Shown piece by piece: positions 10,110 to 24,553 of a DNA stretch of 64,000 nt. The DNA is from Pseudoalteromonas rubra (GTDB lineage: Bacteria > Pseudomonadota > Gammaproteobacteria > Enterobacterales > Alteromonadaceae), in assembly GCF_005886805.2 (NCBI RefSeq), contig NZ_CP045429.1, positions 3,008,501 to 3,072,500 of the forward strand. The letters are read 5' to 3'. The position numbers were made by a program, and so were the translations under genes. The notes beneath the pieces were generated by a model. It saw only the letters and a list, made by a program, of their open reading frames with translations, searched no databases and was not told the DNA's origin. The first letter of the stretch is position 1. The number at the start of each line of letters is the position of its first letter.

Positions 10110-10958
10110 ATGCTGTATTTGGGGTGCCCTCAGTGGAGCGCAGCACACTGGAAAGGCCGTTTTTTTACGAGTGACTGTAAAACCGCAGATATGTTGCGCG
10201 AGTATGCACAGATCTTTAATAGTGTAGAGGGCAATACCAGCTTTTATGCCAGCCCTAAGCCAGAAACGATCACAGCCTGGTCAAACGCCGTACCTGACAC
10301 CTTTCGCTTTACCTTTAAAATCCCGAAACACATTTCTCACGAGCTGGCTTTAAGCCAATGCCAGCAAGAACTCAAGCAGTGGCTCAATTTATTCGAGCCA
10401 CTCTTTTCACGCCTTGGCATGGTTATGCTACAACTCCCGGCCAGTTGCAGCCCCGAGTACCTCACCCGTATTGCAGACTTCATAACACAAATGCCAAAAG
10501 AACTAACATTGGGTATTGAAGTCAGACACCGGGATTTCTTTGCCAAGGGAGACGCGGAAAAACGCTTTAACCAGCTCTTAATGCACGCAGGTGTCAATCG
10601 TATTATCATGGACACCCGGCCGTTATTTAGTGAGCCTCCGGCAACCCCCGCCATCATTGATGCTCAGCAAAAGAAACCTCGGGTACCCGTAAATGTCATC
10701 GCCACTTCTCAGGCACCGATGCTGCGCTTTGTTGGCTGCTCAGATTTAACAGCTAATCGCGCATTTTATGCGCCCTGGCTTAACAAAATTCGCGTCTGGT
10801 TGAATGAAGGCCGCACACCTTATGTGTTTTTTCACACTGCTGACAACCACGATGCCCCGCTGCTAGCCAGACAGTTTATTCAAGATCTGGGGATACCACA
10901 TCAAGTGCTGGACCCATTTCCTGCTGAACGTCAGCCCCAACAACATACTTTAATTTGA
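10110..10958 (+). CDS. DUF72 (YecE-like) family protein
   Basis: A 282-residue cytoplasmic protein of the DUF72/YecE family, TIM-barrel-like proteins of unknown function found next to aspS or tRNA-related genes in several proteobacteria. Family features visible are the N-terminal YLGCPQWS, the NSVEGNTSFYA segment, the FKIPKHISHE strand, and GIEVRHRDF. I choose the second ATG (10110) because GGGAG lies 8 bases before it, whereas the ATG at 10095 has no ribosome-binding site. It is divergent from aspS, 178 nt away. Confidence 0.85.
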   Translation: MLYLGCPQWSAAHWKGRFFTSDCKTADMLREYAQIFNSVEGNTSFYASPKPETITAWSNAVPDTFRFTFKIPKHISHELALSQCQQELKQWLNLFEPLFSRLGMVMLQLPASCSPEYLTRIADFITQMPKELTLGIEVRHRDFFAKGDAEKRFNQLLMHAGVNRIIMDTRPLFSEPPATPAIIDAQQKKPRVPVNVIATSQAPMLRFVGCSDLTANRAFYAPWLNKIRVWLNEGRTPYVFFHTADNHDAPLLARQFIQDLGIPHQVLDPFPAERQPQQHTLI

Positions 10959-11116
10959 CCACTTGAGAGTAAAAAAACAATAAGAACAATATTATGCAAT
11001 TAAAATTCAAAAAAGTCGGTAAAACAGCTCTCTGATGAGCAGTCGGTATTGCCAGCAAAAGCGGCACTACAAAAAGCAGGTACGCGCATCGATAGCTGTG
11101 CTGCGTGGCCTGCTTA

Positions 11117-11524
11117 TCATTCTCTGCCCGGCTCTTTAGCCTCATAGCGAGGTAAGCTGGCATCCAACTCTTCCCAGTTTGCTTTCGACGTCACATAATT
11201 ATGCGACATAGGTCGTTCCGAAATATCAGAATCAAGAAGCCCGAGCCGCAGCCTGAGCTTGTGAGGGTTGTCCTCATTGGAACTGAATAAAGGCGATGCA
11301 CAAACCCCACAAAAATGCCGTAGTCTGCCGGGTTTAAAAGCATAATGACGAATATGTTCCGCTCCGGAGACGATCTGCAGTGCATCACGATCGACAAATC
11401 CATTCGTCGCATAAGCTGTGCCCGAGGATTTACGGCACAAAGAACAGTGACAATGAATGATGCTCGAGATGGATCCGTTTAACTCCAGTTTAACCGCACC
11501 ACATAAACAACTGGCCTGATACAT
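11117..11524 (-). CDS. GFA / CENP-V-type zinc-binding protein
   Basis: A 135-residue protein of the glutathione-dependent formaldehyde-activating (GFA) fold. Zinc-ligand cysteines occur in the family pattern: CLC near residues 6-8, CHCSLC at 25-30, and the FCGVCASPLF segment in the C-terminal half. Members range from glutathione-hydroxymethyl transfer to unknown functions, so the substrate cannot be inferred. It stands alone between DUF72 and a metallopeptidase gene. Confidence 0.85.
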   Translation of the reverse strand: MYQASCLCGAVKLELNGSISSIIHCHCSLCRKSSGTAYATNGFVDRDALQIVSGAEHIRHYAFKPGRLRHFCGVCASPLFSSNEDNPHKLRLRLGLLDSDISERPMSHNYVTSKANWEELDASLPRYEAKEPGRE

Positions 11525-11595
11525 TTATTATTATTCCTGTTATGATCATGAGCCAACTAGCTTAGAATGTTTGTTTCCGGATTACTACCGCCATC

Positions 11596-12120
11596 ATGAA
11601 CTATTTGCAGTACTTTCAACACTATCCGCCCAGCTTGCAAGCACAGATCAAGGCCTTGCTGGAGCCCAATAAACTCACTAACTATTTTAGACATAAATAT
11701 CCACAAGGCCATCAGCTGCAACATACACAGGCACTTTACGATTACTGTCATGTTTACAAAAACAAATACCTGAAAAATGTACCCCGCCTACATAGAGTCA
11801 ACTATGCAAAAGGCCGGGATCTAATGACGGGAACTCTGGGACATCACAGCCAGACGCGCAAGCAACATGGCGGAAAAGTCAAAATACGCTATGAAATTGT
11901 ACTTTCTCAGCTGGTGAAACATGCTCCGGAGGCGGTATTAAGAGCACTGGTTGTTCACGAGCTTGCACATTTTAAAGAGTTGGATCATAACAAAGCATTT
12001 TATCAGCTTTGTTGTCATATGGAGCCAGATTATCATCAACTGGAGCTGGATCTCAGGCTGTTTATTGTACTAGATAAACTGGGCAGTAACTTTTATCAAA
12101 GCCCCGCCCAGCGCCTTTAG
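11596..12120 (+). CDS. YgjP-type (DUF45/M48-like) putative metallopeptidase
   Basis: A 174-residue protein with a zinc-peptidase signature HELAH at 121-125 followed by a third possible ligand near H131 (FKELDHNKAFY), the pattern of the YgjP/DUF45 (WLM-like) family. No signal peptide or membrane helix is seen, so it should be cytoplasmic. Its gene ends one base before the end of the convergently transcribed M48 gene. The substrate is unknown. Confidence 0.8.
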   Translation: MNYLQYFQHYPPSLQAQIKALLEPNKLTNYFRHKYPQGHQLQHTQALYDYCHVYKNKYLKNVPRLHRVNYAKGRDLMTGTLGHHSQTRKQHGGKVKIRYEIVLSQLVKHAPEAVLRALVVHELAHFKELDHNKAFYQLCCHMEPDYHQLELDLRLFIVLDKLGSNFYQSPAQRL

Positions 12121-12121
12121 C

Positions 12122-12919
12122 TTACTGGCAAGATGGATTACGCCCCTGCCGCTTAGCATTCGCAGCCAGGGTATTTGCCTGCGCCATCTTACTTTGCAGC
12201 ATAGCTATCCTGTTTTGCGGCGATGGGTGCGTTGATAAAAACTCCATCGGGCGCTCTCCCCCTGCCTTCTCCATATTTTGCCACAATTCAACAGCGCCCT
12301 CTGGCTTAAACCCGGCTTTTGCCATCAGATCAAGTCCAATGACATCTGCTTCACTTTCATGAGCGCGGCTAAATGGTAGCGCTATTCCATATTGAGCGCC
12401 TAACCCCAGGCCCTGCATGATGGCATTCCGATACTGCACATTGCCCATTTCGAGCGCCGCATTGCCAGCCTGCAACCCAAGCTGTAGTAAGCTGTTTTGA
12501 GATACCCGTTCGTTGGCATGTTCGGCAATCACATGACCGACTTCGTGGCCCATCACAGCTGCGAGCTGATGTTGATTTTTGGCCACATCCAACAGCCCGG
12601 TATGGACCCCAATCTTGCCGCCTGGCAGGGCAAATGCATTCGCACTGGGCTCTTTAAAGACAATCACTTCCCATTGCTGCTGAGCATACTGCGCAGGTAA
12701 CTGCGCGATCAATGCATCTGCAATGCACTTAACATAACGATTTGTATCGGCATTACGTTCTATGGCCTGCTCCTGCTTCATTTGCTCAAAGCTCGCCACA
12801 CCCATTTTATCCATCTGCTGCTCTGAATACAGGGCTATCTGAGTACGCCCTGTCGGGGAAGTTTTGCAACCTGCCAGCGCTAAGGCTAAAACGGTTGCGG
12901 CTATGATTTTTTTATTCAT
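12122..12919 (-). CDS. M48-family lipoprotein metallopeptidase (LoiP/YggG-like)
   Basis: A 265-residue periplasmic lipoprotein protease. A lipobox ALAGC places the lipid on Cys18. The catalytic zinc site HEVGH is at 125-129, and the third ligand Glu lies in SRAHESEADVIGLD. The LPGGKIGVHTGLL strand and a late STHPSPQNRI segment are typical of M48C. E. coli relatives LoiP and BepA take part in outer-membrane quality control. It lies downstream of grpE but behind a terminator. Confidence 0.9.
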   Translation of the reverse strand: MNKKIIAATVLALALAGCKTSPTGRTQIALYSEQQMDKMGVASFEQMKQEQAIERNADTNRYVKCIADALIAQLPAQYAQQQWEVIVFKEPSANAFALPGGKIGVHTGLLDVAKNQHQLAAVMGHEVGHVIAEHANERVSQNSLLQLGLQAGNAALEMGNVQYRNAIMQGLGLGAQYGIALPFSRAHESEADVIGLDLMAKAGFKPEGAVELWQNMEKAGGERPMEFLSTHPSPQNRIAMLQSKMAQANTLAANAKRQGRNPSCQ

Positions 12920-12989
12920 TGGGTCATGCCTGCTAAAACATACTATTGATTAGTTTAAAAGGAGCCTGTGGCCTATGCAAATCAGATCA

Positions 12990-13015
12990 AAAAAGCCCGC
13001 ACAAATGCGGGCTTC
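12990..13015 (-). terminator. Intrinsic terminator of grpE
   Basis: GCCCGCA and TGCGGGC form a hairpin with a short AAA loop, flanked by A/T runs. Read on the minus strand it ends in a T run (the A run before GCCC). It lies about 25-45 nt after the grpE stop. Confidence 0.8.
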
Positions 13016-13036
13016 AAAAACTTTACATTCGGTCGC

Positions 13037-13648
13037 TTAGTCAGCCGCTTTTGACACCATCACCATAGCTGGGCGAAGCAAACGGCCGTTTAATGTATAG
13101 CCTTTTTGCATCACAGCTAATACTGTGTTCGGCGACACATCATTGCTCGGCTGAATTGACATTGCCTGATGCAGTTCAGGGTTAAATGCTTCCCCTTGTG
13201 GGCTTAGGGCTTCAACACCAAACTTAGCCAGTGCATCATTGAACGATTTTAATGTCATTTCGATGCCTTCTAAAATTGACTTAGTCGCTTCGTTTTCTTT
13301 ATCAGCAAACTCAATGGCGCGCTCTAAGTTGTCAACCACAGGTAGCAACTCATTTGAAAACTTTTCCAATGCAAATTTCTGTGCTTTTTCTACATCCTGA
13401 GCGGCACGGCGACGGACATTTTCAGAATCAGCAGCGGCACGTACCACACTGTCTTTCTGACCTTCAATAGTTTGTTTCGCCGCTTCCAGCTCTGCATACA
13501 AACCTGCAATCTCTTCTTCTGGGCTCAACTCAGCTTGCTCAGTTTGTGCACTCTCTTGCGCTGGTTCTGCTTGCTCAGCCGTATTTTCCTGTACGTCTTC
13601 TTGCACTAACTCTTGTTCCTGCTCTTGGGCTTTTGTCTGCTCAGACAT
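13037..13648 (-). CDS. grpE: Nucleotide exchange factor GrpE
   Basis: Co-chaperone that releases ADP from DnaK. The 203 residues start with an unusually long, Gln/Glu/Ala-rich disordered tail (about 1-45). The long dimerising helix follows (about 46-130, including [24 protein letters not shown]), then the C-terminal beta domain ([15 protein letters not shown]...[18 protein letters not shown]). A GGAGAGAG ribosome site precedes the start. It lies 58 nt after an HrcA-like gene, recreating part of the hrcA-grpE-dnaK arrangement, but dnaK is not next to it. Confidence 0.97.
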   Translation of the reverse strand: MSEQTKAQEQEQELVQEDVQENTAEQAEPAQESAQTEQAELSPEEEIAGLYAELEAAKQTIEGQKDSVVRAAADSENVRRRAAQDVEKAQKFALEKFSNELLPVVDNLERAIEFADKENEATKSILEGIEMTLKSFNDALAKFGVEALSPQGEAFNPELHQAMSIQPSNDVSPNTVLAVMQKGYTLNGRLLRPAMVMVSKAAD

Positions 13649-13706
13649 GAAAAACTCTCTCCGATTCTTTACAACTGCCGTAATTATGGGGATTCAAATT
13701 CGTTAT

Positions 13707-14651
13707 TCAAGCTTCTTTTTTGGGGATTTGCGTAAATTCACCGATAATTGCTTCAATTGGCGCATCGGCCGGACAAATCAAACAAAAACGACTCTGGTAT
13801 TCGCTGGCCGTAAAATAAGGCACACTCAGAACAAAAAATCGCTCTAAATTCAAATAGCTAAGTTCACTACCAAGTAACACGGACAGGCCATTTTTAAATG
13901 CCAGATGATCCTCTACCTGATGCAAAAAACTCACACCCAGATTCAGTTCGTTGTTCCCTTCCAGGCGGTTATACAGATAGCGTTCTCCAACCACAATGCT
14001 GTTATCTGTGCCCAGCTGCAAACTTAACTCACGGCTCCATTGCATCAAAGAGCCCCGGCAGTCGGCCATCGCACTTTTAGCCATCGCCCGCATTCTGTGT
14101 AACCCTTCTTTAAGCGTTTGCTGACTAAATACCGTATTCATCCAGGCCGCAAACTGATAGCGCACCTGGTCTGAATTCGACTCCGGTTTATTGATCAGAA
14201 TATTATTGGACTGGCCTGTGCGGTCAATCAGTAATACCAGCCAGTGCTTACGGTCAAAATCTAATACCTCGACCCGGAAAATGGTCTGCTCACTCACCTG
14301 TGGTAAACCAACAATACAACACACCTGGTATTTTTGGCTTAACGTATGGGCAAAGCCTGTGAGTTGCTCACGCTCAGGCTCCCAATAAGGCGCAATCTCA
14401 TCAAGCCCGAAATACTCCTGTAGCCAGTATTTGATCCCCAGATCGGAAGGAACCCGCCCTGCCGATGTATGAGGAGAAAAAAGCAACCCCTGGTTTTCGA
14501 GGCGTGCCATGGCATTGCGCACTGTCGCAGAGCACACCGCCATACCCTTTAGTTTTGCTATCTTACTCGATGCCACAGGGTGGCCTTCACCATTACAATA
14601 AAGGCTCATTACGGCAGAGAAGACTTGTTTATCACGTGCACTAAGTTTCAT
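13707..14651 (-). CDS. hrcA: HrcA-like heat-shock transcriptional repressor
   Basis: A 314-residue protein related to HrcA, the repressor that in many bacteria binds CIRCE elements and controls groE/dnaK. The N-terminal winged helix is clear: ARDKQVFSAVMSLYCNGEGHPVASSKIAKL, then SATVRNAMARLENQGLLFSPHTSAGRVPSDLGIKYWLQEYF, the HrcA hallmark. A GAF-like and dimerisation region follows. The start is uncertain: ATG 14651 begins exactly at the conserved helix, ATG 14696 would add 15 residues, and neither has a good ribosome site. It is followed by grpE, as in classical heat-shock operons. No CIRCE sequence was seen. Confidence 0.8.
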   Translation of the reverse strand: MKLSARDKQVFSAVMSLYCNGEGHPVASSKIAKLKGMAVCSATVRNAMARLENQGLLFSPHTSAGRVPSDLGIKYWLQEYFGLDEIAPYWEPEREQLTGFAHTLSQKYQVCCIVGLPQVSEQTIFRVEVLDFDRKHWLVLLIDRTGQSNNILINKPESNSDQVRYQFAAWMNTVFSQQTLKEGLHRMRAMAKSAMADCRGSLMQWSRELSLQLGTDNSIVVGERYLYNRLEGNNELNLGVSFLHQVEDHLAFKNGLSVLLGSELSYLNLERFFVLSVPYFTASEYQSRFCLICPADAPIEAIIGEFTQIPKKEA

Positions 14652-14707
14652 AACATTATAAATAAGGCTAAATTTGCGAGTTTCAAGCGAATTCATTTTA
14701 AGATAAT

Positions 14708-14731
14708 CTTGGCAATAGATATTTTGCCAAG
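14708..14731. promoter_or_regulatory. Inverted repeat between hrcA-like gene and nadK
   Basis: CTTGGCAA (14708-14715) and TTGCCAAG (14724-14731) form a perfect 8-bp inverted repeat with an 8-base spacer. It lies in the short divergent region, 12 bases before the nadK start. The geometry recalls the CIRCE element (9-9-9), but the sequence differs. It may be the operator for the HrcA-like protein or for another dimeric regulator. Confidence 0.5.
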
Positions 14732-14743
14732 GAAACTCACTGA

Positions 14744-15628
14744 ATGAGCACACCATTTAATACCATCGGCCTGATTGGAAAACCCAACCATGATGGCGCT
14801 GCCCTGACATTACAACGCCTGTACACTTTTTTGCAAGCACTTGGCTATGAAGTTTTTGTTGAGCAACGCGTTGGCAAGCAGATAGCAGATCTACCCGACT
14901 CACACATACTCGATGTGGTTGCGCTGGGCGAACGCTGCGACCTGGCTGTGGTAGTGGGTGGAGACGGCAATATGCTTGGGGCTGCCCGGGTGCTGGCCAG
15001 ATTTGATGTGGCTGTGATAGGAGTGAACCGAGGCAACTTAGGATTTTTAACAGACCTTGATCCGGACGATTTTGAAGCAGAGTTAGAACAGGTGTTGAGT
15101 GGCAAATTTGTTGAAGAACAGCGTTTTTTACTGGAGGTTGAAGTATTTCGCCATGCCGAACTAAAGAGCGCCAACTTGGCGGTTAATGAAGCAGTGTTGC
15201 ACGCCGATAAAGTGGCTCACATGATCGAATTCGAAGCCTTTATTGACGAGCAGTTTGTGTTTTCTCAGCGATCCGATGGCCTGATCGTCACCACACCAAC
15301 AGGCTCCACTGCCTATTCGTTATCGGGCGGAGGTCCCATTTTGACCCCGGAACTCAATGCCATGGCACTCGTGCCTATGTTTCCACATACGTTATCAAGC
15401 CGGCCATTAGTGGTCGACGCCAGTAAACAGGTCAAACTCAAACTCAGCCCGGAGAATACCGCAAGCTTACAGGTCAGTTGCGACAGTCATGTAGTACTCG
15501 CACTGTTACCCGGAGATGAAGTAGTCGTAAAAAAAGCAGAGAAAAAGCTGCGCTTAATCCATCCTGACAGTTATTCCTACTACAATGTTCTGAGACAGAA
15601 ATTAAATTGGGGCAGCAGGCTTTACTAA
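14744..15628 (+). CDS. nadK: NAD kinase NadK
   Basis: ATP-dependent NAD kinase that makes NADP. The 294 residues contain the GGDGN motif (72-76), the conserved NE pair in AVNEAVLH, and the [16 protein letters not shown] nucleotide-binding stretch. An AAGGA ribosome site lies 8-12 bases upstream of ATG. It is divergent from the HrcA-like gene, and in related genomes grpE, nadK and recN cluster together, as here. Confidence 0.97.
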   Translation: MSTPFNTIGLIGKPNHDGAALTLQRLYTFLQALGYEVFVEQRVGKQIADLPDSHILDVVALGERCDLAVVVGGDGNMLGAARVLARFDVAVIGVNRGNLGFLTDLDPDDFEAELEQVLSGKFVEEQRFLLEVEVFRHAELKSANLAVNEAVLHADKVAHMIEFEAFIDEQFVFSQRSDGLIVTTPTGSTAYSLSGGGPILTPELNAMALVPMFPHTLSSRPLVVDASKQVKLKLSPENTASLQVSCDSHVVLALLPGDEVVVKKAEKKLRLIHPDSYSYYNVLRQKLNWGSRLY

Positions 15629-15690
15629 GCGCTGGAAGTTCAGCAGAATAAGTAAAATTTGTTTTCTATTTTAGGGAAAAGTAAACCAAC

Positions 15691-16266
15691 ATGAGCTACG
15701 TTGTTTTCGTATCTATTACCTTATTAATCACCATTTTGGGTGTCTATGTGGTAATTGAGAATAACCGTAAAAAAGCACGCGAAGCCGAAAAGCGCGTGTT
15801 CAATGAACGCCTGAAAGAGATCAGCAGCCACTTTAAAAGTAAAATCAGTGAGTTTGTGAGTTATAAATTGATCCGCCCTAAACATGCGCCTCAGTTTAAC
15901 GCCATTGTCGGCAACTTTTTTGTTGTTCAGGCTCACAATGACGACAATCTGGAAGCACTTGAGCGGGTCACAGATCACTTGCTTGGCACCATAGGCAATG
16001 AACTAAATAAATGTCGTGAAAATGGCAATATGGAGCTGCTAGCTGACCAATTGTTTATGTTTGTCAGTGAATTGCCGTCTGCCGGGCTTGCCTACAACAA
16101 AGCATTTTACAGCGAAATATTGCCTGCACTGATATCACGGATCCAAACCCCTGATATGCCGGCTCAAGCCGATGCCCAGGAAGTGGTACAGAATGAGGAA
16201 GAACCTGTAACACAGAGCGAAAGTAACGACTCTTCAACACAACAGCAAAAAGCTGCGGCTCTGTAA
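15691..16266 (+). CDS. Membrane-anchored protein of unknown function
   Basis: Not recognised. The 191-residue product has one N-terminal transmembrane helix (about 4-24) followed by a basic helix (NNRKKAREAEKRVF), so the rest should face the cytoplasm. A helical domain follows (about 35-150, with SYKLIRPKHAPQFNAIVGNFFVV). The C-terminal 35 residues are rich in Glu, Gln and Ser and look disordered. It lies between nadK and recN in the same direction, 62 nt after nadK. Its end is 89 nt before recN. Confidence 0.8.
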   Translation: MSYVVFVSITLLITILGVYVVIENNRKKAREAEKRVFNERLKEISSHFKSKISEFVSYKLIRPKHAPQFNAIVGNFFVVQAHNDDNLEALERVTDHLLGTIGNELNKCRENGNMELLADQLFMFVSELPSAGLAYNKAFYSEILPALISRIQTPDMPAQADAQEVVQNEEEPVTQSESNDSSTQQQKAAAL

Positions 16267-16312
16267 CGCACTCACACACCAAAGTGCAATTTCAAGTTGC
16301 ATTTCCTAAGAA

Positions 16313-16332
16313 TGCTGTATAGATTAACAGTA
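16313..16332 (+). promoter_or_regulatory. LexA box 1 of recN
   Basis: CTGTATAGATTAACAG (16315-16330) matches CTG-N10-CAG with the full CTGT...ACAG ends. It lies 24-43 bases before the recN start and is the first of two tandem sites. Confidence 0.8.
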
Positions 16333-16336
16333 ATTA

Positions 16337-16356
16337 TACTGTTTGGATATACAGCA
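16337..16356 (+). promoter_or_regulatory. LexA box 2 of recN
   Basis: TACTGTTTGGATATACAGCA contains CTGT-N8-ACAG, an excellent LexA match. It ends at the first base of the recN start codon, so bound LexA would cover the translation start region as well as the promoter. E. coli recN also has multiple LexA boxes. Confidence 0.85.
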
Positions 16357-18032
16357 TGCTTATCAGTCTGCAAATTAAAAACTTTGCCATTGTTAACGAA
16401 CTAACCATCGACTGGCGCTCAGGTATGACCGCTATCACAGGTGAAACCGGAGCGGGTAAATCCATTGCGATCGATGCATTATCTTTGTGTTTGGGTGAAC
16501 GCGCGGATGTTGCCAGTATTCGTCCGGGTGCCGCCAAAGCAGAGATTTCCGCTCAATTTGATATCAAGCAGCTCCCCTACGCACAGCAATTTCTGAGTGA
16601 TCTCATGTTGGATGATGAAGAGCAAAACTGCATATTGCGTCGAGTCGTCATGCAAAATGGCCGTAGTAAGAGCTTTATAAATGGCAATTCAGTGACCGCG
16701 GCCCAGTTAAAAGAGCTAGGCCAACGCCTCATCGCCATCCACGGTCAGCACGCTCACCAGCTATTGCTCAAGCCTGATCACCAACTCGGGTTACTGGATG
16801 CCTACGCCGGGCACGACACTTTACTACATGCTGTACGCGCTCAGTACCAGCACTATCACACGCTGCAAAAAGAACATGCCGAGCTTATTAAACAGCAACA
16901 AGCACAGGCTGCCAAAAAGCAGCTGCTTGAATACCAGGTTCAGGAGCTGGATGAATTCGCTTTGGAAGAGGGTGAGTATGAGCAGATTGAAACTGAGCAT
17001 ACACGGCTAAGCCATAGCCAAACGCTGGCTGAAAGCTGCCAACGCGAATTAATGTGCCTGTCAGAACAGGACGACCAGACAGTATTAGGCCAGCTGCAAC
17101 ATAGCGTACAGACTTTTATTGAACTGAGTAATTATGACCCCAAATTGCAAGAGATCAGTCAGCTATTGGGAGAAGCCGCGGTGCAACTCGAAGAAGGCTG
17201 TCGGGAGCTACGCGCTTATGGTGAAAACATAGAGCAAGACCCGGAGCGCCTACAGAGCGTCGAAGACAGGCTGGCACAGGCCATGGCCTTGTCACGTAAA
17301 CATCAAATCAACCCAGAGCTACTGCACCAGCATCATCAGCAGTTACATGAAGAGCTGGCTTCCATTTGCTCTAACAACGAACGCATTGAAGATCTGCAAC
17401 ACGAAATAGCGGAGGCACTGCACGCCTATCAGATCTCAGCAGCACAGCTTAGCGAAAGCCGAGCACAGGCGGCACTGACGTTAAACGATCTGATCAGTGA
17501 AAGCATGCATGAACTGTCAATGGAAAACGGCCAGTTTGCGATTCAACTCAGTCAACATGAAGATCGACGCCCCAATGAGCTGGGCATGGATCAAATTGAG
17601 TTTCTGGTTTCGACCAACCCAGGCCAACCTCTGCAAGCACTGGCCAAAGTGGCCTCCGGGGGTGAACTATCGCGGATCAGCCTGGCCATTCAGGTGATTA
17701 TCGCAAATCGCGTGACCACCCCCACCCTGATTTTCGATGAAGTCGATGTGGGAATCTCAGGCCCAACCGCTTCTCAGGTCGGTAAACAACTACGCTTACT
17801 TGGTAAGTCAACTCAGGTTATCTGTGTGACACACCTGCCTCAGGTTGCCTGTAGCGGCCATCATCAGTTCTTTGTATCCAAGCGTGTTGAGGGCGGGGAA
17901 ACCTTTACGTCTATGCTCCCACTGGTGCAGGAGCAACGCATTGATGAAATAGCCCGCTTGCTTGGTGGTGACAAAATCAGCAGCACCACACTTGCCAGTG
18001 CTAAAGAGCTGCTTGAGGTGCAGGGGGCATAA
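16356..18032 (+). CDS. recN: DNA repair protein RecN
   Basis: SMC-like ATPase that acts in double-strand-break repair and chromosome cohesion. The 558 residues contain Walker A GETGAGKS (29-36), a long Gln-rich coiled coil (about 155-370), the ABC signature ASGGELSRISLAIQV (about 432-446), and Walker B TLIFDEVDVGISG. The start at MLISLQIKNFAIV matches the conserved N terminus of the family, although the ribosome site is weak. Two tandem LexA boxes upstream indicate strong SOS control. Confidence 0.97.
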   Translation: MLISLQIKNFAIVNELTIDWRSGMTAITGETGAGKSIAIDALSLCLGERADVASIRPGAAKAEISAQFDIKQLPYAQQFLSDLMLDDEEQNCILRRVVMQNGRSKSFINGNSVTAAQLKELGQRLIAIHGQHAHQLLLKPDHQLGLLDAYAGHDTLLHAVRAQYQHYHTLQKEHAELIKQQQAQAAKKQLLEYQVQELDEFALEEGEYEQIETEHTRLSHSQTLAESCQRELMCLSEQDDQTVLGQLQHSVQTFIELSNYDPKLQEISQLLGEAAVQLEEGCRELRAYGENIEQDPERLQSVEDRLAQAMALSRKHQINPELLHQHHQQLHEELASICSNNERIEDLQHEIAEALHAYQISAAQLSESRAQAALTLNDLISESMHELSMENGQFAIQLSQHEDRRPNELGMDQIEFLVSTNPGQPLQALAKVASGGELSRISLAIQVIIANRVTTPTLIFDEVDVGISGPTASQVGKQLRLLGKSTQVICVTHLPQVACSGHHQFFVSKRVEGGETFTSMLPLVQEQRIDEIARLLGGDKISSTTLASAKELLEVQGA

Positions 18033-18064
18033 CGCGGTAACTTAGAGCAGTTTGATGTAAAATC

Positions 18065-18110
18065 AAAAAGCCTACCGTACAGGACAACTGATTTACGGTA
18101 GGCTTATTTT
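18065..18110. terminator. Bidirectional terminator between recN and gltD
   Basis: A perfect 12-bp inverted repeat, AAGCCTACCGTA (18068-18079) and TACGGTAGGCTT (18094-18105), is flanked by an A run on the left and a T run on the right. It can therefore end both recN and the converging gltBD transcript. Confidence 0.85.
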
Positions 18111-18144
18111 AAGGCAGAACCACACTCAGTGCAGTTTCACAACT

Positions 18145-24029
<5,885 letters not shown>

Positions 24030-24129
24030 GGACTCCTCCCCTTGCTACAACTGCCAGCCGGTAATTTCAGACGAACTACTGGCAGATAATCAAAGCTAGC
24101 CTTGATTAGTATTCGAGTCAATACAATAA

Positions 24130-24162
24130 AGAATAGTTATTCATTTACATGAATATTTTTCA
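24130..24162. promoter_or_regulatory. ARG-box-like pair near gltB
   Basis: AGAATAGTTATTCA (24130-24143) resembles the ArgR half-operator consensus TGAATWWWWATTCA. It is followed after 6 bases by TGAATATTTTTCA, one base short of a second box. The centre-to-centre distance of about 20 is close to the 21 of ArgR hexamer operators. In E. coli, ArgR acts at gltBDF. Assignment here is by resemblance. Confidence 0.4.
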
Positions 24163-24283
24163 TTAAAAGGTACTCAAATTACTTCTTCTCATATAAAAGA
24201 ATATTGAATAAAGGTAGAGAACCACAAAATGACACCGGTATCAAATCAAAAAAATAGGACAAACCGCACAAAACAAGGGAAGT

Positions 24284-24297
24284 TTACGTTAACGTAA
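24284..24297. promoter_or_regulatory. 14-bp perfect palindrome TTACGTTAACGTAA
   Basis: A perfect palindrome about 255 bases upstream of gltB. The ACGT-NN-ACGT core resembles sites described for the MerR-family regulator LiuR of branched-chain amino acid catabolism, from memory. No liu genes lie nearby, so the regulator is uncertain. Confidence 0.35.
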
Positions 24298-24311
24298 CCC
24301 CACTATTGAAA

Positions 24312-24325
24312 TGAATAAATATTCA
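24312..24325. promoter_or_regulatory. Perfect ARG box
   Basis: TGAATAAATATTCA matches every position of the ArgR consensus TGAATWWWWATTCA. It lies 283 bases before gltB and 14 bases downstream of the TTACGT palindrome. No clear partner box lies at the usual 21-base spacing. Confidence 0.45.
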
Positions 24326-24500
24326 CTATTCACCTTGTGAATTTGGCAACCCCTTGATTTGTGCAGGACGCGAGCTTGACGCATGCGTAAACCGAGTGTT
24401 GCAAAACTTAAAATACACCGTGAAACAAGAGAAAAAATATCAATGATAAATGCACAAATAAGCTGGTGCGGTACAAGAACAGAAAGGAGGAAAAAGGAAC

Positions 24501-24533
24501 AAAAAAGGGCATGCAACCAACAGTCACATGCCC
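24501..24533 (-). terminator. Intrinsic terminator of grxD
   Basis: GGGCATG (24507-24513) pairs with CATGCCC (24527-24533). On the minus strand the stem is followed by six T residues (the A run at 24501-24506). It is 20 nt after the grxD stop. Confidence 0.8.
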
Positions 24534-24553
24534 CACTATGAGTTAAATCAGAC

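Larger units (their letters stand above)
24030..24500 (-). promoter_or_regulatory. Long regulatory region upstream of gltB
   Basis: About 470 bases with no supported gene, AT-rich and holding several operator-like palindromes that are listed separately: an imperfect ARG-box pair near 24130-24162, a TTACGT palindrome at 24284-24297 and a perfect ARG box at 24312-24325. The gltB promoter is probably here, reading leftward. Confidence 0.5.

Noticed and set aside
10876..11163. A 95-codon minus-strand frame between the DUF72 and GFA genes.
   Set aside because: It overlaps the 3' end of DUF72 and of GFA, and its translation is of low quality with no ribosome site.
13649..13706. Search for a CIRCE element (TTAGCACTC-N9-GAGTGCTAA) before grpE and hrcA.
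   Set aside because: None was found in the gaps next to grpE or the hrcA-like gene.
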